Part shown: positions 34,401 through 45,803 of the stretch, piece by piece | How the letters are laid out: each line of letters starts with the position of its first letter | How positions within the stretch are numbered: position 1 is the stretch's first letter | Source: Halichondria panicea | Lineage: Eukaryota > Porifera > Demospongiae > Suberitida > Halichondriidae | Direction: 5' to 3' | Assembly (NCBI RefSeq): GCF_963675165.1 | Contig: NC_087386.1 | Location: 23,501 to 87,500 of the forward strand | DNA length: 64,000 bases | Made by a program: the position numbers and the translations under genes | The notes under the pieces: generated by a model | Seen by the model: the letters and a program-made list of their open reading frames with translations, nothing else | What the model was told of the DNA's origin: nothing | Database searches by the model: none

Positions 34401-34965
34401 TACTCCAGGTACCCCCCCCCCCCACACACACACACACACACATCACAATAGGTACTGCTCTCCATCCAAGGCATGATTCTCATCTCAGACCCCATGTTTA
34501 ATGAGCCTGGCTATGAGACTATTAGAGGCAGTCAGGAGGGACATGTAAGTACTGCCTGGTTGGTTGGTGTGTGTTGATTAGCTCTGTGTGTGTGTGTGTA
34601 GGATCGGAGCAGACTCTACAATGCTGACCTTCGTGTGCACACAGTGCGTTATGCTATGCTAGAGCAGTTGAGACATCCTCCCAAAGGTAACCACCCACCC
34701 CCACCACTCTCCTAGTCCCCCGCCCCCACCACTCTCCTAGTCACCCGCCCCCAACACTCTCCCAGTCACCCACCCCCACCTGACCCTTGTCCCCACCCGA
34801 CCTTTGCCCTCTACAGGTTTTGAAGATGTGATTCAAGTGCACTTTGCCTTGCAGCAGGAGCCACTATTAAAGCAGCTATCTGATTGGCTGAACCATTGCA
34901 TATCTCCAGAGCAGCAAAGGCGACTCAGGAAGGCAGTGGATGAACTGAGGACACTGTTAGACTAA
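28137..34965 (+). CDS. Ufd2/UBE4 core fused to BIRC6-like E2 (UBC) domain
   Basis: Twenty-five exons join in phase without a stop: 28137-28232, 28277-28418, 28483-28544, 28613-28744, 28808-28845, 28899-28962, 29018-29236, 29290-29375, 29436-29539, 29682-29846, 31218-31414, 31519-31749, 31802-31929, 31986-32012, 32079-32228, 32275-32365, 32414-32510, 32569-32756, 33009-33284, 33708-34016, 34082-34239, 34297-34408, 34452-34544, 34602-34686, 34817-34965; 1132 residues. Residues about 270-830 match the Ufd2P core: [67 protein letters not shown]. The C-terminal 240 residues are a UBC domain of BIRC6 type: [30 protein letters not shown] (active Cys in KVC), FNEPGYE. E4 enzymes elongate ubiquitin chains through a C-terminal U-box; no U-box is visible here. 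Alternative: reading through the exon-19 donor gives a TAG at 33288, so two adjacent genes are possible. The start is tentative. Confidence 0.8.
29570..29670. repeat. Tandem triplication in E4-E2 intron
   Basis: Three copies of a ~48-base unit (CACACTACATGTATATAGTG then GTGTCATGATGACACTGCATG). Confidence 0.85.
30093..30260. mobile_element. MITE-like element, family A copy 2
   Basis: 168 bases; left end TACCGTATAGCGGGTTATTT, right end AAATCACCATACAGTA preceded by CCCCAC. Same end sequence and size class as 22975-23175. Lies in the long intron of the E4-E2 gene. Confidence 0.7.
30315..30723. mobile_element. MITE-like element, family B
   Basis: 409 bases bounded by TACCGTATTTACTTGATTAA(ACGCC) and (GGCG)TTTAATCAAGTACTAATAAATACGGTA, an inverted pair with a small insertion on the right. 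Interior carries further diverged copies of the AAACGCCC motif in both orientations and no open frame. It lies 54 bases after family A copy 2 in the same intron. Confidence 0.75.
30750..30990. mobile_element. Repeat family C, copy 1
   Basis: Contains CAACCATGACCACTAATTAC and, at its right end, CCAACCAACCTGAAATCCTG(TGTACA). The same elements occur at 35191-35371. Boundaries on the left are unclear. Confidence 0.55.
31440..31498. repeat. (CA)n microsatellite
   Basis: About 28 uninterrupted CA repeats inside an intron of the E4-E2 gene; a second CA run lies at 31180-31216 immediately before an acceptor. Confidence 0.95.
32757..33005. repeat. Minisatellite in E4-E2 intron 18
   Basis: About six copies of a 41-42 base unit (GTGAGTCATTGTGTGAGGTG then TGTATACCGCCCACACA). 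Each unit starts with GTGAGT- or GTAAGT-like donor sequence, so it probably arose from the exon-18 donor (ACA|GTAAGTCAATGTGAGGGGTG). Confidence 0.85.
33300..33485. repeat. Interspersed repeat, family D copy 3
   Basis: AT-rich non-coding segment in the intron between the Ufd2-core exon and the E2-side exons. Shares CATAACTTT and GTCAGAAAATCATAAA-type phrases with 3050-3230 and 23195-23400. Homology weaker than between the other two. Confidence 0.35.
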
Positions 34966-35413
34966 CAATTGCTCGAAACTCTCATTTATATACAGTTTAG
35001 TTTTGTATGACTCACAGTATTGAATTTTTCATACATGTATACGTAGTTTTTGTACGTAATTTTTTGTGCAAAACTTACCGTTTTGAAGTTGTATAATTGT
35101 TATACTCAACAAAGTTAATTATAATCCAACAATTAGCAATAATTAATTTTTTATGAAAGTATAATCACAGATCTAGAATAAAATAATTTTACAGATGATT
35201 TCAGGTTGGTTGGTAGCCTCCTTCACGAGGCCTCAACAACACTATATATATATAGAAGCCCTAGTGCACTCAACCATGACCACACACACTGTACGCTTCT
35301 TCACTAATGTAATTAGTGGTCATGATTGACTGAATGTCAACTTTCGCCAACCAAACTGAAATCCTCTGTACACAGTCATAATACATGCACACACAATAAT
35401 ATTATATACACAA
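34966..35413. other. Convergent spacer E4-E2 / RABGGTA
   Basis: About 450 AT-rich bases, including a MITE described separately at 35191-35371. No gene seen. Confidence 0.65.
35191..35371. mobile_element. MITE-like element, family C copy 2
   Basis: About 181 bases with imperfect inverted ends: left TACAGATGATTTCAGGTTGG(TTGG), right CCAACCAAACTGAAATCCTC(TGTA). The interior has an inner inverted pair CAACCATGACCA / TGGTCATGATTG. It lies in the spacer between two 3' ends. Confidence 0.7.
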
Positions 35414-37154
35414 CTAAAGAGTGAGTTCTACAAGTCCAGGAACTATTGCTCTGAGCATATCCTGCAGAAGGGGTTTTCCCTGGGAGCAGAGGGGATTCCC
35501 CTGCAAACACAGCACTTGGAGTGTCAGGAGACTCTTCAATGCTTCCTTTATAGCCTCCAGCTCTGCAATATCTGGGAGGTCTGGTTGAGGATAGAAACAA
35601 GTCTATTATACTTATGTACACAAAAAAGGTGGATACAATTGTTAGTGAGGGAGAGGTGTTGTAAAGGAGCCTGGATATGAGGTAGGGCTACAAGATGGTT
35701 GTCATCTAGTATCAGTCTGGTAAGTGCAGGACAGATCAAGGTAGGAGGTAGACACCTCAGAGCATTGCCACTCAGATCCAGCCTTTCATAGGGAAGTAAG
35801 TACTGTGTGTGCTCCAACCGAGTCAGCCCCTAACGAACACGAGTACATTAGTGACACACCCACACACACACACCCACTCACCATGCCTGAAAGGTCCAGT
35901 GCTGTGAGATGAGTGGAGACTCTCAGAGCTTGTCTCAACATGAACCTGCTCACTGCATGACATATACACACTGCTGTCAGAAAATGGACAATTTTAGTCA
36001 GAAATTAATCACTGATCTAAGCACACCATGTAGCAGCTAAATAATTACAATTCAGAAGTCGGACATTCACAACCCAAGTTATGGACCATCAAAGTTGCTT
36101 CTAAAACTGCCCCATTTAGACATGCAGTGTGTGTACTCACTGAGGTCAGTGTAGTAGGATTTCCTGAGTGGGTCCACTTGACACAGCCGAGAGGTCATGT
36201 GTTGGATTAGGGGGGAATATTTGACAGGATCCAGAGATTGCATGAGGAGCACTGTGGTCAACAAGCACCCTACACACACAGAGTGTAGTGAAGGGTGAGG
36301 GGGTACACACACACACACACAGAGTGTAGTGAGGTGGTGAGGGGGCACACACACACACAGAGTGTAGTGAGGGGGTGAGGGAGTACACACACACACATAG
36401 AGTGTAGTGAGGGGGTGAGGGGGCACACACACACACACACACACACAGAGTGTAGTGAAGGGTGAGGGGGTGAGGTGGTACACACACACACAGAGTGTAG
36501 TGAAGGGTGGGTGAGGGGGTGAGGGGGTGAGGGGGCACACACACACACACACAGAGTGTAGTGAGGTGGTGAGGGGGTACACACGCACACACACACACAC
36601 AGAGTGTAGTGAAGGGTGAGGGGGTGAGGGGGCACACACACACACACACACACACACAGAGTGTAGTGAAGGGTGAGGGGGTGAGGGGGCACACACACAC
36701 AGAGTGTAGTGAGGGGGTGAGGGGGCACACACACACACACACAGAGTGTAGTGAAGGGTGAGGGGGTGAGGGGGTACACACACACACACACACACAGAGT
36801 GTAGTGAAGGGTGAGGGGATGAGGTGGTACACACACGCACACACACACACACACACAGAGTGTAGTGAGGTGGTGAGGTGGTGAGGGGGTACACACACAC
36901 ACACACACACACACAGAGTGTAGTGAGGTGGTGAGGGGGTGAGGGGGTACACACGCACACACGCACACAGTGTAGTGAAGGGTGAGGGGTGAGGGGGTAC
37001 ACACACACATACGCACACACACAGAGTGTAGTGAGGTGGTGAGGGGGTGAGGGGGTACACACACACACACACACACACACAGTGTAGTGAGGGGGTGAGG
37101 GGGTACACACACACACACACACAGAGTGTAGTGAGGGGGTGAGGTGGTGAGGGG

Positions 37155-37193
<39 letters not shown>

Positions 37194-37419
37194 GTAGTGA
37201 GGGGGTGAGGTGGTGAGGGGGTACACACACACACACACACAGAGTGTAGTGAAGGGTGAGGGGGTACACACGCACACACACACACAGAGTGTAGTGAGGG
37301 GTGAGGGGGTACACACACACACACGCACACACACAGAGTATAGTGAAGGGTGAGGGGGTGAGGGGGTACACACACACACACACACACACAGTGTAGTGAG
37401 GGGGTGAGGTGGTGAGGGG

Positions 37420-37480
<61 letters not shown>

Positions 37481-37561
37481 GTAGTGTGGGAGTGAGGGGG
37501 TGAGGGGGTACACACACACACACACACAGAGTGTAGTGAGGGGGTGAGGGGGTGAGGGGGT

Positions 37562-37592
<31 letters not shown>

Positions 37593-38115
37593 GTAGTGAG
37601 GGGGTGAGGTGGTGAGGGGGTACACACACACACACACACACAGAGTGTAGTGAGGGGGTGAGGGGGTACACACACACACGCGCACAGAGTGTAGTGAGGG
37701 GGTGAGGTGGTGAGGGGGTACACACACACACACACAGAGTGTAGTGAGGGGGCACACACACACACACGCACAGAGTGTAGTGAGGGGGTGAGGTGGTGAG
37801 GGGGTACACACACACACACAGAGTGTAGTGAGGGGTGAGGGGGTGAGGGGGTACACACACACACACACACACAGTGTAGTGAGGGAGTGAGGTGGTGAGG
37901 GGGTACACACACACACACACAGAGTGTAGTGAGGGGGTGAGGTGGTGAGGGGGTACACACACACACACGCACAGAGTGTAGTGAGGGGGTGAGGTGGTGA
38001 GGGGGTACACACACACACACACACACACACAGAGTGTAGTGAGGGGTGAGGTGGTGAGGGGGTACACACACACACACACACACACAGTGTAGTGAGGGGG
38101 TGAGGTGGTGAGGGG

Positions 38116-38154
<39 letters not shown>

Positions 38155-38334
38155 GTAGTGAGGGGGTGAGGTGGTGAGGGGGTACACACACACACACACA
38201 CACACAGAGTGTAGTGAGGGGTGAGGGGGTACACACACACACACACAGAGTGTAGTGAGGGGGTGAGGTGGTGAGGAGGTACACACACACACACACACAC
38301 ACACAGTGTAGTGAGGTGGTGAGGGGGTGAGGGG

Positions 38335-38373
<39 letters not shown>

Positions 38374-38737
38374 GTAGTGAGGTGGTGAGGTGGTGAGGGG
38401 GTACACACACACACAGAGTGTAGTAAGGTGGTGAGGGGGTACACACACACACACACAGAGTGTAGTGAGGGGGTGAGGTGGTGAGGGGGTACACACACAC
38501 ACAGAGTGTAGTGAGGGGGTGAGGGGGTACACACACACACACACACACAGAGTGTAGTGAGGTGGTGAGGGGGTGAGGGGGTACACACACACACACACAC
38601 AGAGTGTAGTGAAGGGTGAGGGGATTAGGGGGTACACACACACACACACACAGAGTGTAGTGAGGGGGTGAGGTGGTGAGGGGGTACACACACACACATA
38701 CACACAGAGTGTAGTGAGGGGGTGAGGTGGTGAGGGG

Positions 38738-38772
<35 letters not shown>

Positions 38773-41543
38773 GTAGTGAGGGGGTGAGGGGGTACACACA
38801 CACACACACAGAGTGTAGTGAGGGGTGAGGGGATGAGGGGGTACACACACGCACACACACAGAGTGTAGTGAGGGGGTGAGGTGGTGAGGGGGTACACAC
38901 ACACACACACACAGAGTGTAGTGAGGGGTGAGGGGGTGAGGGGGTACACACACACACAGAGTGTAGTGAGGGGTGAGGGGATGAGAGGGTACACACACAC
39001 AGAGTGTAGTGAGGGGGTGAGGTGGTGAGGGGGTACACACACGCACACACACAGAGTGTAGTGAGGGGGTGAGGTGGTGAGGGGGTACACACACGCACAC
39101 ACACAGAGTGTAGTGAGGGGGTGAGGTGGTGAGGGGGTACACACACACACACACAGAGTGTAGTGAGGGGGTGAGGGGGTACACACACACACACACAGAG
39201 TGTAGTGAGGGGTGAGGGGATGAGGGGGTACACACACACACACACACAGAGTGTAGTGAGGGGTGAGGTGGTGAGGGGGTACACACACACACAGAGTGTA
39301 GTGAGGGGGTGAGGTGGTGAGGGGGTACACACACACACAGAGTGTAGTGAGGGGGTGAGGTGGTGAGGGGGTACACACACACACACACAGAGTGTAGTGA
39401 GGGGGTGAGGTGGTGAGGGGGTACACACACACACAGAGTGTAGTGAGGGGTGAGGGGGTGAGGTGGTGAGGGGGTACACACACACACACACACACAAACA
39501 CAGAGTGTAGTAAGGGGATGAGGGGGTTAGTTAGTGCTCACATTTGTTGGATGGCTCTTCTTCCAATAGTTGCTGACAACTTTCCAGTTGAGACGCCAGT
39601 AGAGAGGGTGTGGCTTGAGTATGTGTCCATGGTAACAGCCCGTCCCCACGCACCCAATACACAGCCTCACCTACACACACACACACACACACACAATGTA
39701 GTGAGGGGTGAGGTGGACACTCACACACAATGTAGTGAGGGGTGAGGTGGACACCCACACACAATGTAGTGAGGGGTGAGGTGGACACTCACACACAATG
39801 TAGTGAGGGGTAAGGTGGACACTCACACACAATGTAGTGAGGGGTGAGGTGGAAACCCACACACAATGTAGTGAGGGGTGAGGTGGACACACACACAATG
39901 TAGTGAGGGGTGAGGTGAACACCCACACCCACACACACACACACACACACAATGTAGTGAGGGGTGAGGTGGACACTCACACACAATGTAGTGAGGGGTG
40001 AGGTGGACACCCACACACAATGTAGTGAGGGGTGAGGTGGACACACACACACAATGTAGTGAGGGGTGAGGTGGACACACACACACAATGTAGTGAGGGG
40101 TGAGGTGGACACCCACACACAACACCAGCTTACTGGGGGAGAGGGAGATGTTCTGTTGATCAAAAGAGATGTTGATTGTACTTGGCAGTGTAGGCAGTGT
40201 GGTCTGATAGAGTGTTGTAGGCCATTCCCCCTCACACACAATCTCACACACAATCTCCCCATCCATAGTGATACACAGTCTCTGGTGGACCTGAGTGGGC
40301 AGTGTGGAGGTGGATAGTGTGAGTGGTGCTCTCACATTGAGGGGTTGGTTGAAGGATATGACCAGCTTTGGTTGGGAGGATACTTGCAGGTATACCATAT
40401 CCACAGAGTCTAGACACCTCACTACAAACAAGGTGGGGGGTCAATATGTATAGCAGGGTGGGGGGCCATGACTTACCCTCCCCCAATAACCAGCGATGAT
40501 AGAACCATGCACTCTGGTCATCAGGATCAGTGAAGAATGCATTCTGAGCCAGCTCATGTTCTGTAGAGTGAGGAGGGGCCAATACACACACACACGCACA
40601 CGCCCACACACACCCACCCACCCCCACTAGCAGTCCCACCTTTAGCCAGTGCATCACCAGACACCAGTCCACCATCATCAGAGGGACTGCCACTAGAAGG
40701 ATGGACTAAGGGTAGGAGCTGACTACGATAGTGCCATGCTGAATAGTTGGAGAAGTTGGATGCTATCTTGTCATAGGTAAAGGACAACTCTTGATTGACA
40801 GACACACAATGAGACTGCTGTATCACAAAGCGTCGATGGTCCCAACAATGAACTGTATTATAGGAGAAGATAAATATGTTTTTGTGTGTGCATGTGCTTT
40901 GTGTGTGCATGTGCTCACAGTTTCTCTCATCATAGTTAAGTAGCTTATCACACAAGCCCTTCTCTCTGACCCAGTCTGCTTGTGGACAGTGTAGTAGTAT
41001 CCATTGTCTAGACAACCACACGCAGTAAGCCTTGGGGTTCACACGGAGACAACTCTCCAACAAATTCAACTCTTTGCAACACAAGAGAGAAAACTCCTCA
41101 TCACTCCTGTACAGGGAATACGGTCACTGAGGGCACACCCACACCACGCCCACACACACATGTTGGCCTGTCTCTCCACGAAGATCTCCCTCCTATAGTT
41201 CCAGAGTGTGGCTATCTCCGGGTTAACACAAAGCACTTCCCTCGTTAGTGATAGGCACTCATCGTCAAGGCAACCAGACTCTCGCTAAAAAGGAACTACA
41301 CGTGTTTGACCACACCCACATATTGACCACACCTACCTTATTGAATATTTGTGCCATAACTGTTTTATACGCACTGGCTTTGTCATCTCTTTCCTTCTTT
41401 CTTGCCCTATCTTGCTCTTCGCTGGAGCGCACTTTGACCCTGCCATGCTGTAAGTACATGTACATGATATATGATCTGAATAGGTATCAGTTAAAGCATA
41501 GATTGAGTATATGGTTAAAGTACATACACCTAGTACCTACCAT
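35414..41543 (-). CDS. RABGGTA: Rab geranylgeranyltransferase subunit alpha
   Basis: Twelve minus-strand exons in phase: 41543-41541 (coding part), 41447-41337, 41284-41160, 41106-40919, 40852-40640, 40560-40477, 40421-40134, 39670-39542, 36269-36141, 35970-35882, 35829-35637, 35580-35414; 572 residues (human 567). It starts M|HGRVKVRSSEEQ (human MHGRLKVKTSEEQ). Prenyltransferase alpha repeats follow: ESCLRVNPKAYCVW, YDERNFHCWDHRRFV, NFSNYSAWHYRSQLLP and AQNAFFTDPDDQSAWFYHRW. An Ig-like insert spans exon 7, then LESCQQLLEEEPSNKWCLLT, and C-terminal leucine-rich repeats ending LQVLCLQGNPLCSQG. With the beta subunit and REP it attaches geranylgeranyl groups to Rab C-termini. Intron 8 (36270-39541) is 3.3 kb of minisatellite. 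The initiator codon sits alone at an exon end (ATG|GTAGGT); an alternative start MYMYLQHGR in exon 2 is possible. Confidence 0.93.
36275..39520. repeat. 3.2-kb minisatellite in RABGGTA intron 8
   Basis: Roughly 60-70 units, each made of (CA)n of variable length followed by GAGTGTAGTGAGGGGGTGAG(GTGGTGAGGGGGTA). Variation is in the CA length, the number of GAGGGGGT/GAGGTGGT submotifs and rare C(A>G) changes. The minus strand lacks stops in all three frames, giving open frames of 1140, 1115 and 776 codons of low-complexity CVCVPPHH-type sequence; these are not genes. Confidence 0.97.
39675..40120. repeat. Second minisatellite, RABGGTA intron 7
   Basis: About 13 copies of a ~34-base unit (ACACACAATGTAGTGAGGGG then TGAGGTGGACACCC). 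It is clearly related to the 3.2-kb array on the other side of exon 8 (AGTGTAGTGAGGGG core), so the two arrays flank a 129-base exon. Confidence 0.93.
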
Positions 41544-42527
<984 letters not shown>

Positions 42528-42684
42528 CATTTTGATCAATGATAATTATTGAATTTTGAGTAATGTTGATTAAAAACAACACTATTAATATAATAACTGA
42601 TTGGCTATGACTAGTAATCAACACACTCAGTACAGTAACACTTGTGTGCAGAGAAGAACAACACAATATAAATTATGAGTTAGT

Positions 42685-45025
42685 TTATCGCAGTACATAA
42701 TAGACACAGTATCCAAGCACTGCTACGAAGCCTACCAACAGCCAGGGAACAGACCAATCAGATTCATTATCAATCTGATTCTTTATTGAATGAATTTTGT
42801 CCAATGTTTTCTGTCGTCTCATTTCACGTTCTGAGACAAACCTACAAAAAATAAGAGTTTATAACAGTATATATACAGTTGTATCACCTGCCCACTCACT
42901 CTGGTCCTGCTGACAACTCTCCGTTGTGTGTGGACACCATCTGGGCTAACTCGTCCAGTTCAGACAATAGAGCTCTCTCTTCATCTTCTATCTCACCGCC
43001 ACCCACACTAACGGTGGTCGGTGGTGGCGGCTGCTCCCCCCCACCACTATTAGTGAGTACTGGTGGAGGCTGTACCCCCCCACTCAGAGTAGTGGTGGCT
43101 CGAGCCTGCTTCGCTGGGAGAGGGGGGGGTCTTTGAGGAGAATCGCCTCCTCTTCCTACCCCTAAAAAAGGATCAGATGAATTGTAGATATCGACTTTAG
43201 CTGGACTGAGGCTACGTGCTGGCACTGGGGGTCCTTCCTCTGCAGGGGGTCCCTCCTCTAACTTCCTGCGTTTGGTTGATTGCTCATTACCCAATGGAGG
43301 GGATGTTGGGGGACCTAGGGTAGTAAAAAAATTAACATTGCAGGAAGTATAATTTTATTGGCAAGTGAGAGGAGTGTACCTGGTGGGCGTGTAGTGGGCG
43401 GTGGAGGTGGTCTCTCATAGGCGTCATCACTGTCATCAGAGTAGTCAGGGGGTAGTGTGTCTGGGGGGCGAGGGGGGAGTGGTGGGGGGAGCTCCTCTGA
43501 AGGTCTACCATACTGCCGACTCAGACCTGGATATTTTCTCTCCATACGTTCGTCCTCATCCTCGTCAACATCACCTGTGAGGGGGTGGGTATGAGTGTGT
43601 GATGTGTGAGGGGTGTGACTTACTGTCAGTGTCATCGAGGCTGTCTTCCTCTGACTCTTCTGATAGTTCTGGTTCATAGCTACTTGTTTCAAGATGAAGG
43701 TCTTGTATGGCTCCTTGGAGAATGGCAATGTAAGAGAATCTCAGTTGATCTGGTGTTTGGATGAGCCCTAATCTCTGCTTACGCATGTCCAGTAACACAC
43801 TCTGAGTGTTAACTGCACCGAGGTCACTTACTCCCTCCAACTACAGGAGAAAGGTGGTAACACTAGACAATGAGGAGGAAGGACTTACATTGGCTAACAT
43901 GAGATCCACTAAACAGAAGGTGCCAGTACGCCCAATCCCAGCACTACAGTGAACAACACAAGGTCCCACACTCTCTCCCAGAACACCACTACCACGAACA
44001 GCATACAGGAACTCTAGGAACACATCAGGATTCTGAGGTACTCCAAAATCAGGCCACTTGGTATAATGGTAGTGCAGGATTACCCGAGACTCTTCAGTCT
44101 GCACATATACACACATAGAGGAGGTCATACATACGCACGCACAGACAGAGGGGGTGTACACAGAGGGGCGTAGACGCGCACACACACACACACACAGAGG
44201 GGTGATGGTTATACCTCTGTATTGATGAGCTTGAGGTTGGACAGTTGATATGATGGCTCCTCTTCTGTACCAAGGTTCTCAATAGTGAACACTCCAGCTT
44301 CAAGTGGTGGGTCCTCTGCGTGTGGCCAGTAGGGAAAGCACTTGCTCTGTGGGGTGTGTGGAGTGGGTGTGTGGGAAGTGAGTGGTGTGTGTGGAGTGGG
44401 TGCTTACCATTCCTCGCTCCACACACTTGTTGAGCATGACTATTCCTGACGAGTTATTCTCCCAAACCATTTGCCAGAAGTGAGGGCACGTATGTTCTAA
44501 CGGTCCTTGCGTTAGAATGAACTTTCTTTGCACCTCTTCAAACTGTAGGAGGTATAGGAGTGGGCTAGGAGATATGCTGAGTCAGCAGCTTACCCGAACA
44601 TGGTTGGCATTAATGTAGTCATTGTCAGGATTATCCAACACCACTCGAGTCGAGTCAACTGGAGGTATACACTTATTGAACATTGTGTATAATGAAACCA
44701 TTTCAGTGTATGTGTTTACTAGCAACACACACGCACTATAGATTGTACACACACGCACTATACACACACTAATTAAAAGACTTACTGGGTAGGACGTCTC
44801 GGTATCTGTTCCGTATGACATTCAACGGTTTCTTGGCCACCAGTTGAGGACCAGCATTCACTCGAGAGATTTGGTGAAGTTTCTGTATAGTGTGTTATGG
44901 GCCTGTACTGAGACTAGCTCTAGCTCTATGGTAGGGGTCATGGGCCTGTACTGAAACTAGCTTACCTGGAAGAGGAGCTGCCAGCCTCCCTGTTGACCCT
45001 CGATCTGTATAAACTCTACATCCAT
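42685..45025 (-). CDS. Non-receptor tyrosine phosphatase, PTPN1/PTPN2-like
   Basis: Ten minus-strand exons in phase: 45025-44966, 44882-44786, 44658-44594, 44542-44408, 44346-44215, 44098-43889, 43840-43624, 43574-43380, 43314-42900, 42841-42685; 560 residues. The catalytic domain has the pTyr loop [16 protein letters not shown], the WPD loop TKWPDFGVP, the P-loop [14 protein letters not shown] with catalytic Cys and Arg, and the Q loop [14 protein letters not shown], in the PTP1B/TCPTP style. The tail is acidic ([11 protein letters not shown]), then proline-rich ([28 protein letters not shown]) with a basic KRRKL, and ends with a hydrophobic helix [21 protein letters not shown] plus Arg, a tail anchor as in ER-bound PTP1B. 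It dephosphorylates receptor and cytosolic tyrosine kinases. The C-terminal linker is longer than in human PTP1B (435). Confidence 0.93.
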
Positions 45026-45400
45026 CTCTAGCTCTAGAGTAGCTGTGATCCTACGATCGTGTGTACGTACGTCTTCTAGTTCTTGCCAATATTAATTATT
45101 ATTATTAAGCGAAATGCAAGAAAAATTAGACACACAAGCCCCGCCCACTCTAGACTCCGCCCAACAAAATTAATAATAATGTCACGCGCAATGAAACTTG
45201 ACAGCATGATCCAGATCGAGACTAGCCTCGATCCGTCTCCAATTGAACGCTAGGTCGCCTAGTTGGATGACGATTGCACAAGTAACTTCCGCTATGTGCA
45301 GTAAGCTAACTACCTGCTCCATACATTTAGTGGGCGTGATATGAGAGTGAAAACTAAGCTAATTGTGACCCACTGCCTTTCACTATAATTATGGTTGTGT
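45026..45400. other. Upstream flank of the phosphatase gene
   Basis: About 375 bases upstream of the PTP start, AT-rich with ATTATTATTATT near 45095. Contains the palindromic-looking GATCGAGACTAGCCTCGATC at 45214-45233. No gene seen. Confidence 0.55.
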
Positions 45401-45401
45401 T

Positions 45402-45803
45402 TTGTGGAGAATTGACAACAAGAAAATTCGTGCTCTTGAAACCGCTTTTAACAATATTTTGAGGAAAATTTGGAGATTGCCTCGTCAATGTCACACAAGA
45501 ATTCTCCACTGTGTTGCTGGAGTTCAGAGTTTGTTTAATAGAATATCAGATATTTTTTTGAACTTCATTTCACGTGCTTTAGCATCTAAATCCACCCTCA
45601 CTAGATCAGTTTTCTCATGGGCGTCTAGCCATGCATTCACAGCAGTCGGGGCTAACAACCTGATCAAAAGGAATTTTATTAAAGTTTATAGCAGTGACGA
45701 CATGGTTTGTGCGGACTTTGTTCGGGATGTCAGGCTTGGCCGCATTTCTTTCAACTCGCGTGAAAATACCTCAATGATAATTAACTCTATCTGCTGTGAT
45801 TGA
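45402..45803 (+). pseudogene. LINE (non-LTR retrotransposon) ORF2 C-terminal fragment
   Basis: A 133-codon open stretch whose product has the C-terminal region found after the reverse transcriptase in jockey/CR1-type elements: a Trp, then IRALETAFNNILRKIWRLP, CHTRILHCVAG, then helical sequence ending in CCD. No reverse transcriptase or endonuclease sequence precedes it, so it is a 5'-truncated copy. It is followed by TAATATAATATG and an AATAATAATAATAATAATTG stretch (about 45899-45920), the kind of simple-repeat tail left by target-primed reverse transcription. A 15-base direct repeat AGATCGAGACTAGCC flanks it at 45213-45227 and 45971-45985. Confidence 0.7.

Noticed and set aside
36079-39501. 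Minus-strand open frames of 1140, 1115 and 776 codons
   Set aside because: They are read entirely through a CA/GTGAGG minisatellite and give low-complexity CVCVPPHHLTP-type sequence in all three frames; real RABGGTA exons lie on either side and splice across it.
36275-39520. Could the tandem arrays be CRISPR-like?
   Set aside because: Eukaryotic genome, no unique spacers of constant size between identical repeats; these are CA-based minisatellites.
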